Numbered from the stretch's first letter, positions 1 to 4,943 are shown. The stretch: 6,361 nucleotides of DNA from Myxococcota bacterium (GCA_018821745.1 JAHJLU010000195.1:1-6361), one strand, 5' to 3'. Notes: generated by a model from the sequence alone, not told the origin. A program made the numbers and translations.

Positions 1-26
1 CTGTAGATTTCATAACGCGGCATCAC

Positions 27-44
27 ATCATCGTCAACGATGAT
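27..44. repeat. 8-bp perfect inverted repeat, 2-nt spacer
   Basis: ATCATCGT at 27-34 and ACGATGAT at 37-44 are perfect reverse complements separated by CA. The short spacer fits a dimeric DNA-binding site better than a stable RNA hairpin. No gene start lies nearby inside the window, so any target gene would be outside it to the left. The function is unknown. Confidence 0.55.
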
Positions 45-167
45 CTGCTATTAAAGTGTGTGCCGCTGCGATGGTGAAGAAGATAAAGAAGAACCGATCA
101 CTTGTTTTGTTTGTGATCATCACTCGATGGTACAAAACATCGATCATTGTAAGTGGCCTTACCCCAT

Positions 168-196
168 CTTGGCAGACAGTTTTTAATGCTGCCAAG
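168..196. repeat. 8-bp inverted repeat CTTGGCAG/CTGCCAAG
   Basis: The arms 168-175 and 189-196 are perfect reverse complements around a 13-nt, T-rich loop. As RNA this would form an 8-bp stem. No T-run follows on either strand. It lies about 135 bp beyond the stop of the minus-strand gene at 331-1545, so it may contribute to 3'-end formation of that transcript or of one entering from the left. Confidence 0.4.
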
Positions 197-286
197 GCGG
201 TCTCATCAACGTACGAATCTGCGATATTTGATTTGTGGGGCAGGGAGAATTGTGGCCGCCGCCATGGGTAGGCCAGTGGCTTGACG

Positions 287-325
287 CCTGCGGGGATTCG
301 AGTCCTCGGGAAATTTCCCCGCAGG
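287..325 (-). terminator. Possible 3' stem-loop after the MopE-like gene
   Basis: CCTGCGGGG at 287-295 and CCCCGCAGG at 317-325 form a perfect 9-bp stem, beginning 5 bp past the stop codon of the minus-strand gene ending at 331. The 21-nt interior holds a second hairpin (CGAG/CTCG at 299-308) and overlaps a 12-bp palindrome GGGAAATTTCCC at 308-319. The position suits a transcription stop or mRNA-stabilising hairpin. There is no T-run after it on the minus strand, so a canonical Rho-independent terminator is not shown. Confidence 0.4.
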
Positions 326-330
326 GGGGG

Positions 331-1545
331 TTAGAGGTCGTCTACGGAGAGGATGTAGGGGGTGCAGTGGAGGAGGGGGGTGTCGCCGTCGAGGCCCACC
401 TTGATGTAGAAGTTGCCCGTGGAGCCGGCGATGTCCATGGTGATGGTGTTGCCCGGCTGCACGGTCCGGCAGGTCCAGTTGCCCTCGTTGGTGTCCCCCG
501 CGCCGGAGACGCAGAAGTAGTGGGGCAACGACGCGCTCATGACCTGCAGGGAGACCGTGAGCTCCACCACGCATCCCCATATCTCGTCGATGTAATGGAA
601 GTAGTAGTAATCCTCGTGTCCCTGGCCCTTGAGGTCCGAGGGGATGAGCGCTGAGGTCATGCGCAGGGCCAGGCCGCAGTCGGTGCCGCCGCCCATGTAG
701 TAAGCTGAGTCCGTGTCGGTGCCCCCCATCTGGTCGTCGTCGCACTCACAGCCGTCCCGGGGATCGTCGTTGGCGTCGTAGTAATCGGGGGCGCACAGGA
801 GGGAACAGCGGCCCTCCTCGCACACGGGGGTGGTCCCCAGCATCCCCTCGCCGGCGCACCGGTCGTTGCACATGGAGCAGTGGTCCACGGTCCCGAGGAG
901 CCCCTCGTCTTCGTTGCCGTCGCAGTTGTTGTCCAGGCCGTCACAGATCTCGGGGCCGGGCATGGTGGCGTTGCACACGGTCCAGCCGCCTGCGCCGGTG
1001 CAGGTCTTGATGCCCGTGCACTGCCCAAAGGTGTTTTCCAGGGTGCAGGTCCGGATGATCCCGGTTTTCATGGAGTTGCAGGTGCAGTCATCGGTGTCGG
1101 GGACGCAGAGTGTGCCGTCAAGGCGGGTCTCGCAGGTGTAGCCCGTGGGGCAGTCGTCCAGCTCGCAGTCGCGCAAGCAGTAAGAGTCTCCCCCGAAGAG
1201 GATGCATTTCCCCGCGATGTCTTCACACTGCCCGTCACTTGAGCAGCTCTGGCAGGTGCGCTCGGGGTCGTTGGGGCGGCAGAGGCCGTGGCTCCTGTCC
1301 TCAAACTGGGGATCCACGGCGCAGAAGAACCCCTCGGGGCAGTCCCCCGCGCCACCGCAGTAGCGGGTGCAGCCCATGGCTCCCTCCATGTCGATGCAGC
1401 GCTGGCTCTCGCACGCCGACGCCGTGGCGCAGGCCTTGCGGAAGTCGCTCACTTTGCCGTAGTTGATCCCGCCCGAGGAATCATCGCAGGAGGCAGGGGG
1501 AAAGCTCAGAAAGAACGCTATGGTGACGAGACGGGACAATTTCAT
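331..1545 (-). CDS. Cys-rich secreted protein with MopE-like motif and PPC-like C-terminal domain
   Basis: A 404-aa exported, probably surface-attached protein of unknown exact role. The start at 1545 is chosen over upstream codons because it follows CGGAG by 5 nt and opens a signal peptide: MKLSR, a hydrophobic stretch (residues 6-15), then PPASC with Cys20. Pro at -3 makes this a weak lipobox, although the following DDSSGG is lipoprotein-like. There are about 39 Cys. Residues 39-156 are Cys-rich with recurring C-P-x-G-x-x-C units. Residues 199-214 carry EICDGLDNNCDG and an acidic end, the motif of MopE-type putative metal-binding repeats in myxobacterial proteins. Residues 285-404 look like a beta-sandwich resembling the bacterial pre-peptidase C-terminal domain (DYYYF at 312-316, FYIKV at 379-383). 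It diverges from the TPR-like gene at 1897 and ends in TAA. Cysteines suggest many disulfides. Domain names are by eye; the reading frame is secure. Confidence 0.9.
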   Translation of the reverse strand: MKLSRLVTIAFFLSFPPASCDDSSGGINYGKVSDFRKACATASACESQRCIDMEGAMGCTRYCGGAGDCPEGFFCAVDPQFEDRSHGLCRPNDPERTCQSCSSDGQCEDIAGKCILFGGDSYCLRDCELDDCPTGYTCETRLDGTLCVPDTDDCTCNSMKTGIIRTCTLENTFGQCTGIKTCTGAGGWTVCNATMPGPEICDGLDNNCDGNEDEGLLGTVDHCSMCNDRCAGEGMLGTTPVCEEGRCSLLCAPDYYDANDDPRDGCECDDDQMGGTDTDSAYYMGGGTDCGLALRMTSALIPSDLKGQGHEDYYYFHYIDEIWGCVVELTVSLQVMSASLPHYFCVSGAGDTNEGNWTCRTVQPGNTITMDIAGSTGNFYIKVGLDGDTPLLHCTPYILSVDDL

Positions 1546-1550
1546 GATTT

Positions 1551-1555
1551 CTCCG
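1551..1555 (-). promoter_or_regulatory. Ribosome binding site of the MopE-like gene
   Basis: Read on the minus strand this is CGGAG, 5 nt before the ATG at 1545. Together with the signal peptide it fixes the start there and rejects a 53-residue N-terminal extension that would begin at 1704. Confidence 0.75.
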
Positions 1556-1618
1556 TAAGGGGGAAGGCACACATCAGGGAACGGCAACTTAGTAGTGGCA
1601 GGCCCACAAATCAAGCAA

Positions 1619-1636
1619 TATTCACCGGTGAGAATA
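1619..1636. promoter_or_regulatory. Candidate operator dyad upstream of the MopE-like gene
   Basis: TATTC (1619-1623) and GAATA (1632-1636) are inverted around a core containing the 10-bp palindrome TCACCGGTGA (1622-1631). It lies 74-91 bp upstream of the ATG at 1545, within reach of a promoter for that gene. The binding protein is unknown. Confidence 0.35.
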
Positions 1637-1811
1637 CTTTTTTTATGACGCAACGCATTAAGATGATTGGTGTTCAGTGTGGCGATTGTTGCTGCTGGAT
1701 ACACTGTGAGCGCTCCCGGGAGAGACGGAAATTTACCCGGATGAAAAAATATCCTTGCTTTGCAGGCGTTTCATACTAATTCGGTTTTAAGGAAATTTTT
1801 ACTGGCAATCA

Positions 1812-1824
1812 CAGATAGTATCTG
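1812..1824. promoter_or_regulatory. Candidate operator dyad upstream of the TPR-like gene
   Basis: CAGATA-G-TATCTG is a perfect odd-length palindrome, 73-85 bp upstream of the TTG start at 1897. It overlaps the spacer of the only, weak, promoter guess for that gene. The function is inferred from position alone. Confidence 0.3.
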
Positions 1825-1885
1825 ATGTACTCAGTGTGTGCATGGTCGGCCTCACTTGAATGCCCCCATGACGCACCAAATGCGT

Positions 1886-1892
1886 GGAGGAG
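1886..1892 (+). promoter_or_regulatory. Strong ribosome binding site deciding a TTG start
   Basis: GGAGGAG is followed by AACG and then TTG at 1897. No ATG lies at suitable spacing; the upstream ATG at 1825 would put this perfect Shine-Dalgarno inside the coding region. It therefore supports TTG initiation of the TPR-like protein. Confidence 0.75.
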
Positions 1893-1896
1893 AACG

Positions 1897-2661
1897 TTGA
1901 ACGTCGAGATTCAAGAGGTTCCCAGGGCCCTGGCTCGGGATATGGTGCTCAATTTTCTGGAGGACAACAAATCCTACCTGAAGAAGTATATCCATAGCCT
2001 GCTCCACGGTGAGCTGCGGGAAGATCTGTTCAGTGTTTCCAAGACCCTGTTCAAGGACCGGGCCATGGAGTTTCATGAATTTCATGAAATCGAAGAGGTG
2101 GTGGACGAGGTCATCGGCGAGATGCTCTCCTCCGAAGGCCAGGGCTCCCAGGAGCTCAGGACCAACCGCTCCATCGAAGACAACTATTTTGCCGGCCTGG
2201 CCCCCGAAGATCTCTTTGAATACATCGACAAGCTCTACGAGCGCTATCATGAGCTGGGGGGCGACGAGGACGAGATCAACAGAGAGAACGTCCCGGCGCT
2301 CATGCGCGTGATAATGATCCTCTCCAATATCTTCGAGCACGAGCTCAAAGACTTCGACAACGCCTACGAGACCCTCATGAACGGGTTCGATATCGAGCCG
2401 GGCAACCGGGATATCCTCAAGCGTCTGGTGAACCTCTCGGGCAAGATGTCCTTCGGTGAGCAGCTGGTGGACACCTTCGAGAGCATCTCCGAGGTGATGG
2501 AGGATCCCAAGACCCGCTCCGATCTCCTCTACAGCGCGGGGCGGGTCTACCTCGAGGTCATGGGTGACGCCCAGAGCGCCAAGATAGTTCTCCATCTGGC
2601 GCTGGAGCACAACCCGGGGAATCGTCGGGCGCGCAACCTCCTGGAGCTGGTCTCCATTTAA
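1897..2661 (+). CDS. Acidic TPR-like helical protein, TTG start
   Basis: A 254-aa protein with no signal peptide or membrane segment, so probably cytoplasmic. The TTG at 1897 follows GGAGGAG by 4 nt; the ATG at 1825 would add 24 residues without an obvious ribosome binding site. The protein is almost all predicted helix and rich in Glu and Asp. The C-terminal half has two TPR-like helix pairs: about residues 137-170 (ending DIEPGN) and 208-241 (SAGRVYLEVMGDAQSAKIVL, ending NPGN), with the Ala/Gly and terminal Pro pattern of tetratricopeptide repeats. The N-terminal 130 residues are not recognised; they contain a repeated FHE-FHE (59-64). TPR proteins act as protein-protein scaffolds; no partner or enzymatic motif is visible. 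It is alone on its strand, with 474 bp before the next gene. A long antisense frame across it is a shadow. Confidence 0.85.
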   Translation: MNVEIQEVPRALARDMVLNFLEDNKSYLKKYIHSLLHGELREDLFSVSKTLFKDRAMEFHEFHEIEEVVDEVIGEMLSSEGQGSQELRTNRSIEDNYFAGLAPEDLFEYIDKLYERYHELGGDEDEINRENVPALMRVIMILSNIFEHELKDFDNAYETLMNGFDIEPGNRDILKRLVNLSGKMSFGEQLVDTFESISEVMEDPKTRSDLLYSAGRVYLEVMGDAQSAKIVLHLALEHNPGNRRARNLLELVSI

Positions 2662-2734
2662 AATAATTAAAGTTACAATTGGGGGGGATTTCTCCTGCTG
2701 CTTCCAGCTGCTTCGCACCATTTGACTTTCATTC

Positions 2735-2753
2735 CTGGGCCTTCCCGGCCCAG
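2735..2753. repeat. 7-bp inverted repeat, 5-nt loop
   Basis: CTGGGCC at 2735-2741 and GGCCCAG at 2747-2753 flank TTCCC. This is the first of five stems in the block and lies 73 bp after the stop of the TPR-like gene. It could help end that transcript, though there is no T-run. Confidence 0.5.
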
Positions 2754-2759
2754 ACCCGG

Positions 2760-2784
2760 CCAACGTGGAATTCCGCCACGTTGG
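2760..2784. repeat. 9-bp perfect inverted repeat
   Basis: CCAACGTGG at 2760-2768 and CCACGTTGG at 2776-2784 flank a 7-nt loop and would form a stable stem. The loop also overlaps the palindrome GGAATTCC (2767-2774). It begins 6 bp after the preceding stem-loop. Confidence 0.6.
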
Positions 2785-2792
2785 ATAGCGGA

Positions 2793-2816
2793 CCCAGGAA
2801 CCCGATGGTTCCCGGG
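2793..2816. repeat. 10-bp inverted repeat with one mismatch, 4-nt loop
   Basis: CCCAGGAACC at 2793-2802 and GGTTCCCGGG at 2807-2816 pair around CGAT, with one A-C mismatch (2796/2813). The short loop makes it a good RNA hairpin in either direction. Confidence 0.55.
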
Positions 2817-2858
2817 ACCTTCCGATCGCCGGGATACCCGGACCCGCTTGATAAACCC

Positions 2859-2909
2859 CTCCAACTCCACAGCTTCTCAACTATAATAGAAATAAAAGTG
2901 GAGTTGGAG
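2859..2909. repeat. 12-bp perfect inverted repeat with TATAAT in its loop
   Basis: CTCCAACTCCAC at 2859-2870 and GTGGAGTTGGAG at 2898-2909 are perfect reverse complements around an AT-rich 27-nt centre. The centre contains a consensus -10 hexamer TATAAT at 2882-2887. No -35 lies at normal spacing; TTGATA at 2848-2853 is 28 bp away. This may be an operator pair around a promoter, a hairpin, or the ends of a tiny element. It is 226 bp upstream of the barrel gene. Confidence 0.6.
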
Positions 2910-2950
2910 AACCGTTGCAAACACTCAATGGTAATCCCGAGTACAAACTG

Positions 2951-2998
2951 ATAAATGAGAGATTGGATAAATGAGAGATTGGATAAATGAGAGATTGG
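2951..2998. repeat. Three tandem copies of a 16-bp repeat
   Basis: ATAAATGAGAGATTGG occurs at 2951-2966, 2967-2982 and 2983-2998 without a single difference. A degenerate fragment (AGAAGTGAGG) follows. Identity and direct abutment suggest recent slippage expansion, so copy number may vary between strains. The 16-bp period breaks the reading frame, as expected for non-coding DNA. It has no spacers and is not a CRISPR array. Confidence 0.9.
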
Positions 2999-3135
2999 AG
3001 AAGTGAGGGGATATTTCATGGTGAAGCAATTGGGGTGAATATGGGGGGCTTGGGGTCGTCTTTTCAGCTGTGGATCATTTCCCCGGATTTCTCCCGGTGG
3101 CGGGGGCAAAGTGGGGAAGGGCTCAGGGTGACTCG

Positions 3136-3744
3136 ATGAAAATATTATTGTATTCCTTGATTGTCGTCGTGGTTTTGGCTGCGTGGGTGACCGAAGCCCG
3201 GGCGGGCAGCTACAGTGATGAATTTAAGAAGGGGACCATCGCCATGGAGTATTCCGTGGGAATCGGTGGATGCCTGGGCGAAAACTGTGTCCGTCCCACA
3301 CCCTCCTTATCCATGGATATTGGCTTCGCCATTTTTCCCCGATCCTTTGTGGCCATTATCCCGACCTTCTCCTTCGCCCTCCTGGGGACCGACTATTCAC
3401 CACCGGAGAAGGGATATGCCTACACTTCGGGGACGCTCATCATGCCAGGCGTGCGGGTGGAGGTCCGGCACAAGGTGAACAAGGCTATGGTGGTCAGCGT
3501 GTACAGTGGCGCCGGCATGGCATGGTACTCCAAAACGGGGGTGCAGGAGAACATGGTCTCCGACACCATCAAGAGTGATTTTGGGAGTTTTGTGCAGCTG
3601 GGGTTCGGCGTGAAATACCACCTGTTCGTCCTTGAGCTCATGGCCGGTATTGGCGGCAGGCTGCACACCTGGGCGGACCAGGAAGGCCCCCTGGCCAGCT
3701 ATTACATTCACCTGGGATTTGCGGTGAAATTTGTGGGGTTTTAG
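3136..3744 (+). CDS. Predicted outer-membrane beta-barrel protein
   Basis: A 202-aa exported protein. The start at 3136 opens a signal peptide: Lys2, a hydrophobic core (4-17) and ARA cleavage at about residue 23. AGGGTG at 3125-3130 is a moderate ribosome binding site 5 nt upstream; an ATG at 3070 would bury the signal peptide. The mature part of about 179 residues has alternating hydrophobic and polar strands rich in Gly and aromatic residues, for example at 55-65, 70-84, 101-112, 117-131, 150-162, 164-176 and 188-202. It ends LGFAVKFVGF; a C-terminal Phe is the usual signal for outer-membrane barrel assembly. The size fits a small barrel of about eight strands, comparable with OmpA/OmpW-type or outer-membrane beta-barrel-domain proteins. 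Cys46 and Cys51 (CLGENC) may form an unusual small disulfide loop. The ligand or transport role is unknown. It converges with the rubrerythrin-like gene, 17 bp between stops. Confidence 0.85.
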   Translation: MKILLYSLIVVVVLAAWVTEARAGSYSDEFKKGTIAMEYSVGIGGCLGENCVRPTPSLSMDIGFAIFPRSFVAIIPTFSFALLGTDYSPPEKGYAYTSGTLIMPGVRVEVRHKVNKAMVVSVYSGAGMAWYSKTGVQENMVSDTIKSDFGSFVQLGFGVKYHLFVLELMAGIGGRLHTWADQEGPLASYYIHLGFAVKFVGF

Positions 3745-3761
3745 TCGGCTGGGCGTGGATC

Positions 3762-4265
3762 TCAGTAGGGCCAGAAGCCTGCGTCGTTCCACACGGACTC
3801 TCGGATGGCGCTGTCCATCTCGGAGAGCTCGTGGAGGTGGGTCTGCTCCCAGCGGGTGAGCCACTGATACAGCTCCTTTTCCTGGGGATCCAGGGTCTCG
3901 GCGGCGCGCCCGCCGTAGAGGGCCACGGCGGCCTGCTCCATGGCCATGGCGGCGCTGATGGCCGCTGCTTCGAAGCCCGCCGCTCCGATGCGGGATTTCA
4001 CCTTGGCCGAGAGCACGCCGTCGGAGACCTTGCTGCTCCCCCCCATGACGCTGGGATTCACTAAAAAGGAACGGCCCACGGTGAGCTCACGGAGCTGGCT
4101 GCTCAGGATCTCTTTGTGGTTCTCCTCTTCGGTGGCCATGAGCGTGAAGAACTCTTTCACATCGGCGTCCGCAGCCTGGTCAGCTACGGTGCGGTAAAAA
4201 TTCTCGCCGCGCATCTCGAGGAGGATGGCGCTCTTTAATACTTCGATTGCTTTCTCGCTGGTCAT
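3762..4265 (-). CDS. Rubrerythrin/ferritin-like diiron protein
   Basis: A 167-aa soluble protein of the ferritin-like four-helix-bundle superfamily, closest by eye to stand-alone rubrerythrin-type domains. Likely iron ligands are Glu17 (helix A, LLEMRGENFY), E47-x-x-H50 (helix B), Glu110 (helix C, AMEQAAVALY) and E140-x-x-H143 (helix D). Such carboxylate/His sites bind two irons and in rubrerythrins reduce peroxide or store iron. There is no CxxC rubredoxin domain, so it would need an external electron donor. The ATG at 4265 follows AAAAGGGG by 7 nt and begins directly at the first helix; upstream codons would add an unrelated hydrophobic 52 residues. It ends DAGFWPY and stops with TGA. It diverges from the thioredoxin-like lipoprotein gene at 4485. 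Family assignment is good; the physiological substrate is unknown. Confidence 0.88.
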   Translation of the reverse strand: MTSEKAIEVLKSAILLEMRGENFYRTVADQAADADVKEFFTLMATEEENHKEILSSQLRELTVGRSFLVNPSVMGGSSKVSDGVLSAKVKSRIGAAGFEAAAISAAMAMEQAAVALYGGRAAETLDPQEKELYQWLTRWEQTHLHELSEMDSAIRESVWNDAGFWPY

Positions 4266-4288
4266 TTCATTTCCCCTTTTCCAAAGAG

Positions 4289-4306
4289 GTATCCGCAGAT
4301 GGATAC
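4289..4306. promoter_or_regulatory. Candidate operator GTATCC-N6-GGATAC
   Basis: This perfect 6-bp inverted repeat with a 6-nt spacer is the size of a homodimeric repressor site. It lies just upstream of the rubrerythrin-like start. A third half-site GTATCC is at 4452-4457, before the lipoprotein gene. A peroxide or iron regulator would be plausible given the gene, but the sequence was not matched to Fur, PerR or OxyR boxes. Confidence 0.4.
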
Positions 4307-4472
4307 GCCAGATGTTGCCGGGGAGCAGACCCGCTCCACCGACCAACAGACCATACCCGATAACAGCCTTGAGGGAAAGCAGAACCATCATTGCGCCGTC
4401 AGCTTTGTGGTTGTGGGGCAAGGGAAAAGCGACTATCCTTATAAGATAGGCGTATCCTCTTCACCTTCTCCC

Positions 4473-4478
4473 AAGGAG
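4473..4478 (+). promoter_or_regulatory. Ribosome binding site of the thioredoxin-like lipoprotein gene
   Basis: AAGGAG lies 6 nt before the ATG at 4485 and fixes the start at the signal peptide, excluding a 62-residue extension from 4299. Confidence 0.8.
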
Positions 4479-4484
4479 TGCCCC

Positions 4485-4868
4485 ATGATCCGTCATTTTC
4501 ATTTTCTTCCACTGATTATGTTGCTGCTCACCCTTGGGGCTTGTTCCGATGGCAGTTCGCAATGTGACGCCTCGGATCCCGAATGCTCCAATGTGCCCAA
4601 GGAAAACGTGGTGCTCCTCTATGGCAGTCCCACATGTGGCATCTGCACCTCCCTCGACTCGGGGCTCAATGCCAACTACATCGACCACGTCTTCCTCGAT
4701 GTGAACGAAGACATGGAGGCCAACCAGGCAATGCACGACAAGATGGCCGAGGCATATCCCGGGGAGCAGGTGCTCATTCCCGTGGTCGATGTCAACGGGG
4801 TCATCCTCCGGCAGCCTTCCGTCCTCCAGGTGAAGAAATATCTGTGGGAAAATCAGGAGACCAACTGA
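4485..4868 (+). CDS. Thioredoxin/glutaredoxin-like lipoprotein
   Basis: A 127-aa lipoprotein. The signal peptide MIRHFHF plus hydrophobic residues 8-19 ends in a canonical lipobox LGAC with Cys20; Ser follows it, which in the Lol rule favours the outer membrane. A short linker with Cys27 and Cys34 (21-40) precedes a compact thioredoxin fold. VVLLYGSPTCGIC (42-54) is the first strand with a CxxC active site at Cys51/Cys54, HVFLDVNED (68-76) is the second strand, and VLIPVVDVNG (96-105) has the expected cis-Pro at 99. The last helix is about 112-122. It is shorter than thioredoxin (about 105-110 residues) and nearer to glutaredoxin in size. It probably reduces, oxidises or isomerises disulfides of exported proteins, fitting the Cys-rich lipoproteins on either side; that partnership is an inference. 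It diverges from the rubrerythrin-like gene and lies 86 bp ahead of the next gene on the same strand. Confidence 0.88.
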   Translation: MIRHFHFLPLIMLLLTLGACSDGSSQCDASDPECSNVPKENVVLLYGSPTCGICTSLDSGLNANYIDHVFLDVNEDMEANQAMHDKMAEAYPGEQVLIPVVDVNGVILRQPSVLQVKKYLWENQETN

Positions 4869-4904
4869 GCCGACCGGCGCCCAAACTATTTCTCGGCAAA
4901 TTCA

Positions 4905-4933
4905 GTGCAAAATCATGGGGGGCGCGCTATACT
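4905..4933 (+). promoter_or_regulatory. Possible promoter of the six-Cys-repeat lipoprotein gene
   Basis: TATACT at 4928-4933 matches five of six -10 positions. GTGCAA at 4905-4910 is a poor -35 at 17-bp spacing. A start near 4940 would leave a leader of about 15 nt containing the AGGAGGA site. This suggests a separate transcript from the thioredoxin-like gene, though read-through is possible because no terminator was seen between them. Confidence 0.35.
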
Positions 4934-4943
4934 CTCCACACAT

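Larger units (their letters stand above)
1..330. other. Intergenic region with small inverted repeats
   Basis: No convincing gene lies here; the open frames are short, match no family and lack a Shine-Dalgarno. It is more AT-rich than the coding parts, at least up to about position 235. Several short perfect dyads can be read: ATCATCGT-CA-ACGATGAT at 27-44, GATCAC/GTGATC at 96-118, GTGATCATCAC at 113-123, CGATG/CATCG at 125-142, and CTTGGCAG/CTGCCAAG at 168-196. None is followed by a T-run, so they are not canonical intrinsic terminators. A gene tail from the left edge cannot be excluded: one plus frame stays open from position 3 to a TGA at 75-77, but 24 codons cannot be assigned. Confidence 0.6.
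1546..1896. promoter_or_regulatory. Divergent control region between the MopE-like and TPR-like genes
   Basis: This 351-bp, relatively AT-rich stretch separates two divergent starts, so it should hold promoters for both. No confident -35/-10 pair was found on either strand; the best plus-strand guess, TTTACT at 1798-1803 with TCTGAT at 1821-1826, is weak. Dyads that could bind regulators are TATTC/GAATA at 1619-1636 enclosing the palindrome TCACCGGTGA (1622-1631), GAGCGCTC at 1708-1715 overlapping CTCCCGGGAG at 1713-1722, and CAGATA-G-TATCTG at 1812-1824. Open frames through it are N-terminal extensions of the flanking genes or shadows. Confidence 0.55.
2662..3135. other. Structured intergenic region: hairpin cluster plus 16-bp tandem repeats
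   Basis: No gene is supported in these 474 bp. The left half holds five successive inverted repeats: 2735-2753 (7-bp arms), 2760-2784 (9 bp), 2793-2816 (10 bp with one A-C mismatch), 2829-2841 (5 bp) and 2859-2909 (12 bp). Next come three exact copies of a 16-bp direct repeat at 2951-2998 and a G-rich leader to the barrel gene at 3136. No stem is followed by a T-run on the plus strand. A minus-strand open frame over 2729-3109 resembles no family and reads straight through the repeats, so it is not called. Confidence 0.6.
4266..4484. promoter_or_regulatory. Shared divergent promoter region of the redox genes
   Basis: These 219 bp separate the rubrerythrin-like gene from the thioredoxin-like lipoprotein gene. 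A perfect inverted repeat GTATCC-GCAGAT-GGATAC sits at 4289-4306, 24-41 bp upstream of the minus-strand ATG, and GTATCC recurs at 4452-4457 on the lipoprotein side. A weak plus-strand promoter could be TTGTGG (4411-4416), a 17-bp spacer and TATCCT (4434-4439). Open frames crossing it on both strands are extensions of the flanking genes without support. Confidence 0.45.

Noticed and set aside
56..271. 71-aa plus-strand frame in the left intergenic region
   Set aside because: No Shine-Dalgarno, no family resemblance, and it crosses the inverted repeat at 168-196.
287..325. tRNA gene
   Set aside because: Only a T-arm-like hairpin is present; the 53-61 position would be A-C, and no acceptor, D or anticodon arm can be drawn.
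235..654. 139-aa plus-strand frame
   Set aside because: Antisense shadow of the 331-1545 gene with Gly/Val-rich composition and no domain.
206..745. 179-aa minus-strand frame rich in Arg, His, Gly and Leu
   Set aside because: It is a shifted-frame shadow of the Cys-rich gene at 331-1545; low-complexity composition, no start signal.
1852..2880. 342-aa open frame on the minus strand, longer than the TPR-like gene it opposes
   Set aside because: It is antisense to a gene with a strong ribosome binding site and recognisable TPR pattern, runs into the hairpin cluster, and its protein matches no family pattern. Long antisense frames are common in GC-rich coding DNA.
2951..2998. CRISPR array
   Set aside because: The 16-bp units abut with no spacers and are too short; no cas gene is present.
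2729..3109. 126-aa minus-strand frame across the intergenic repeats
   Set aside because: It reads through hairpins and the 16-bp tandem repeat, which shifts frame at each copy, and has no recognisable domain.
4266..4421. 52-residue N-terminal extension of the rubrerythrin-like protein with a hydrophobic stretch
   Set aside because: The internal ATG at 4265 has a GGGG site at 7 nt and begins at the first bundle helix; a membrane anchor before a ferritin-like domain is not supported.
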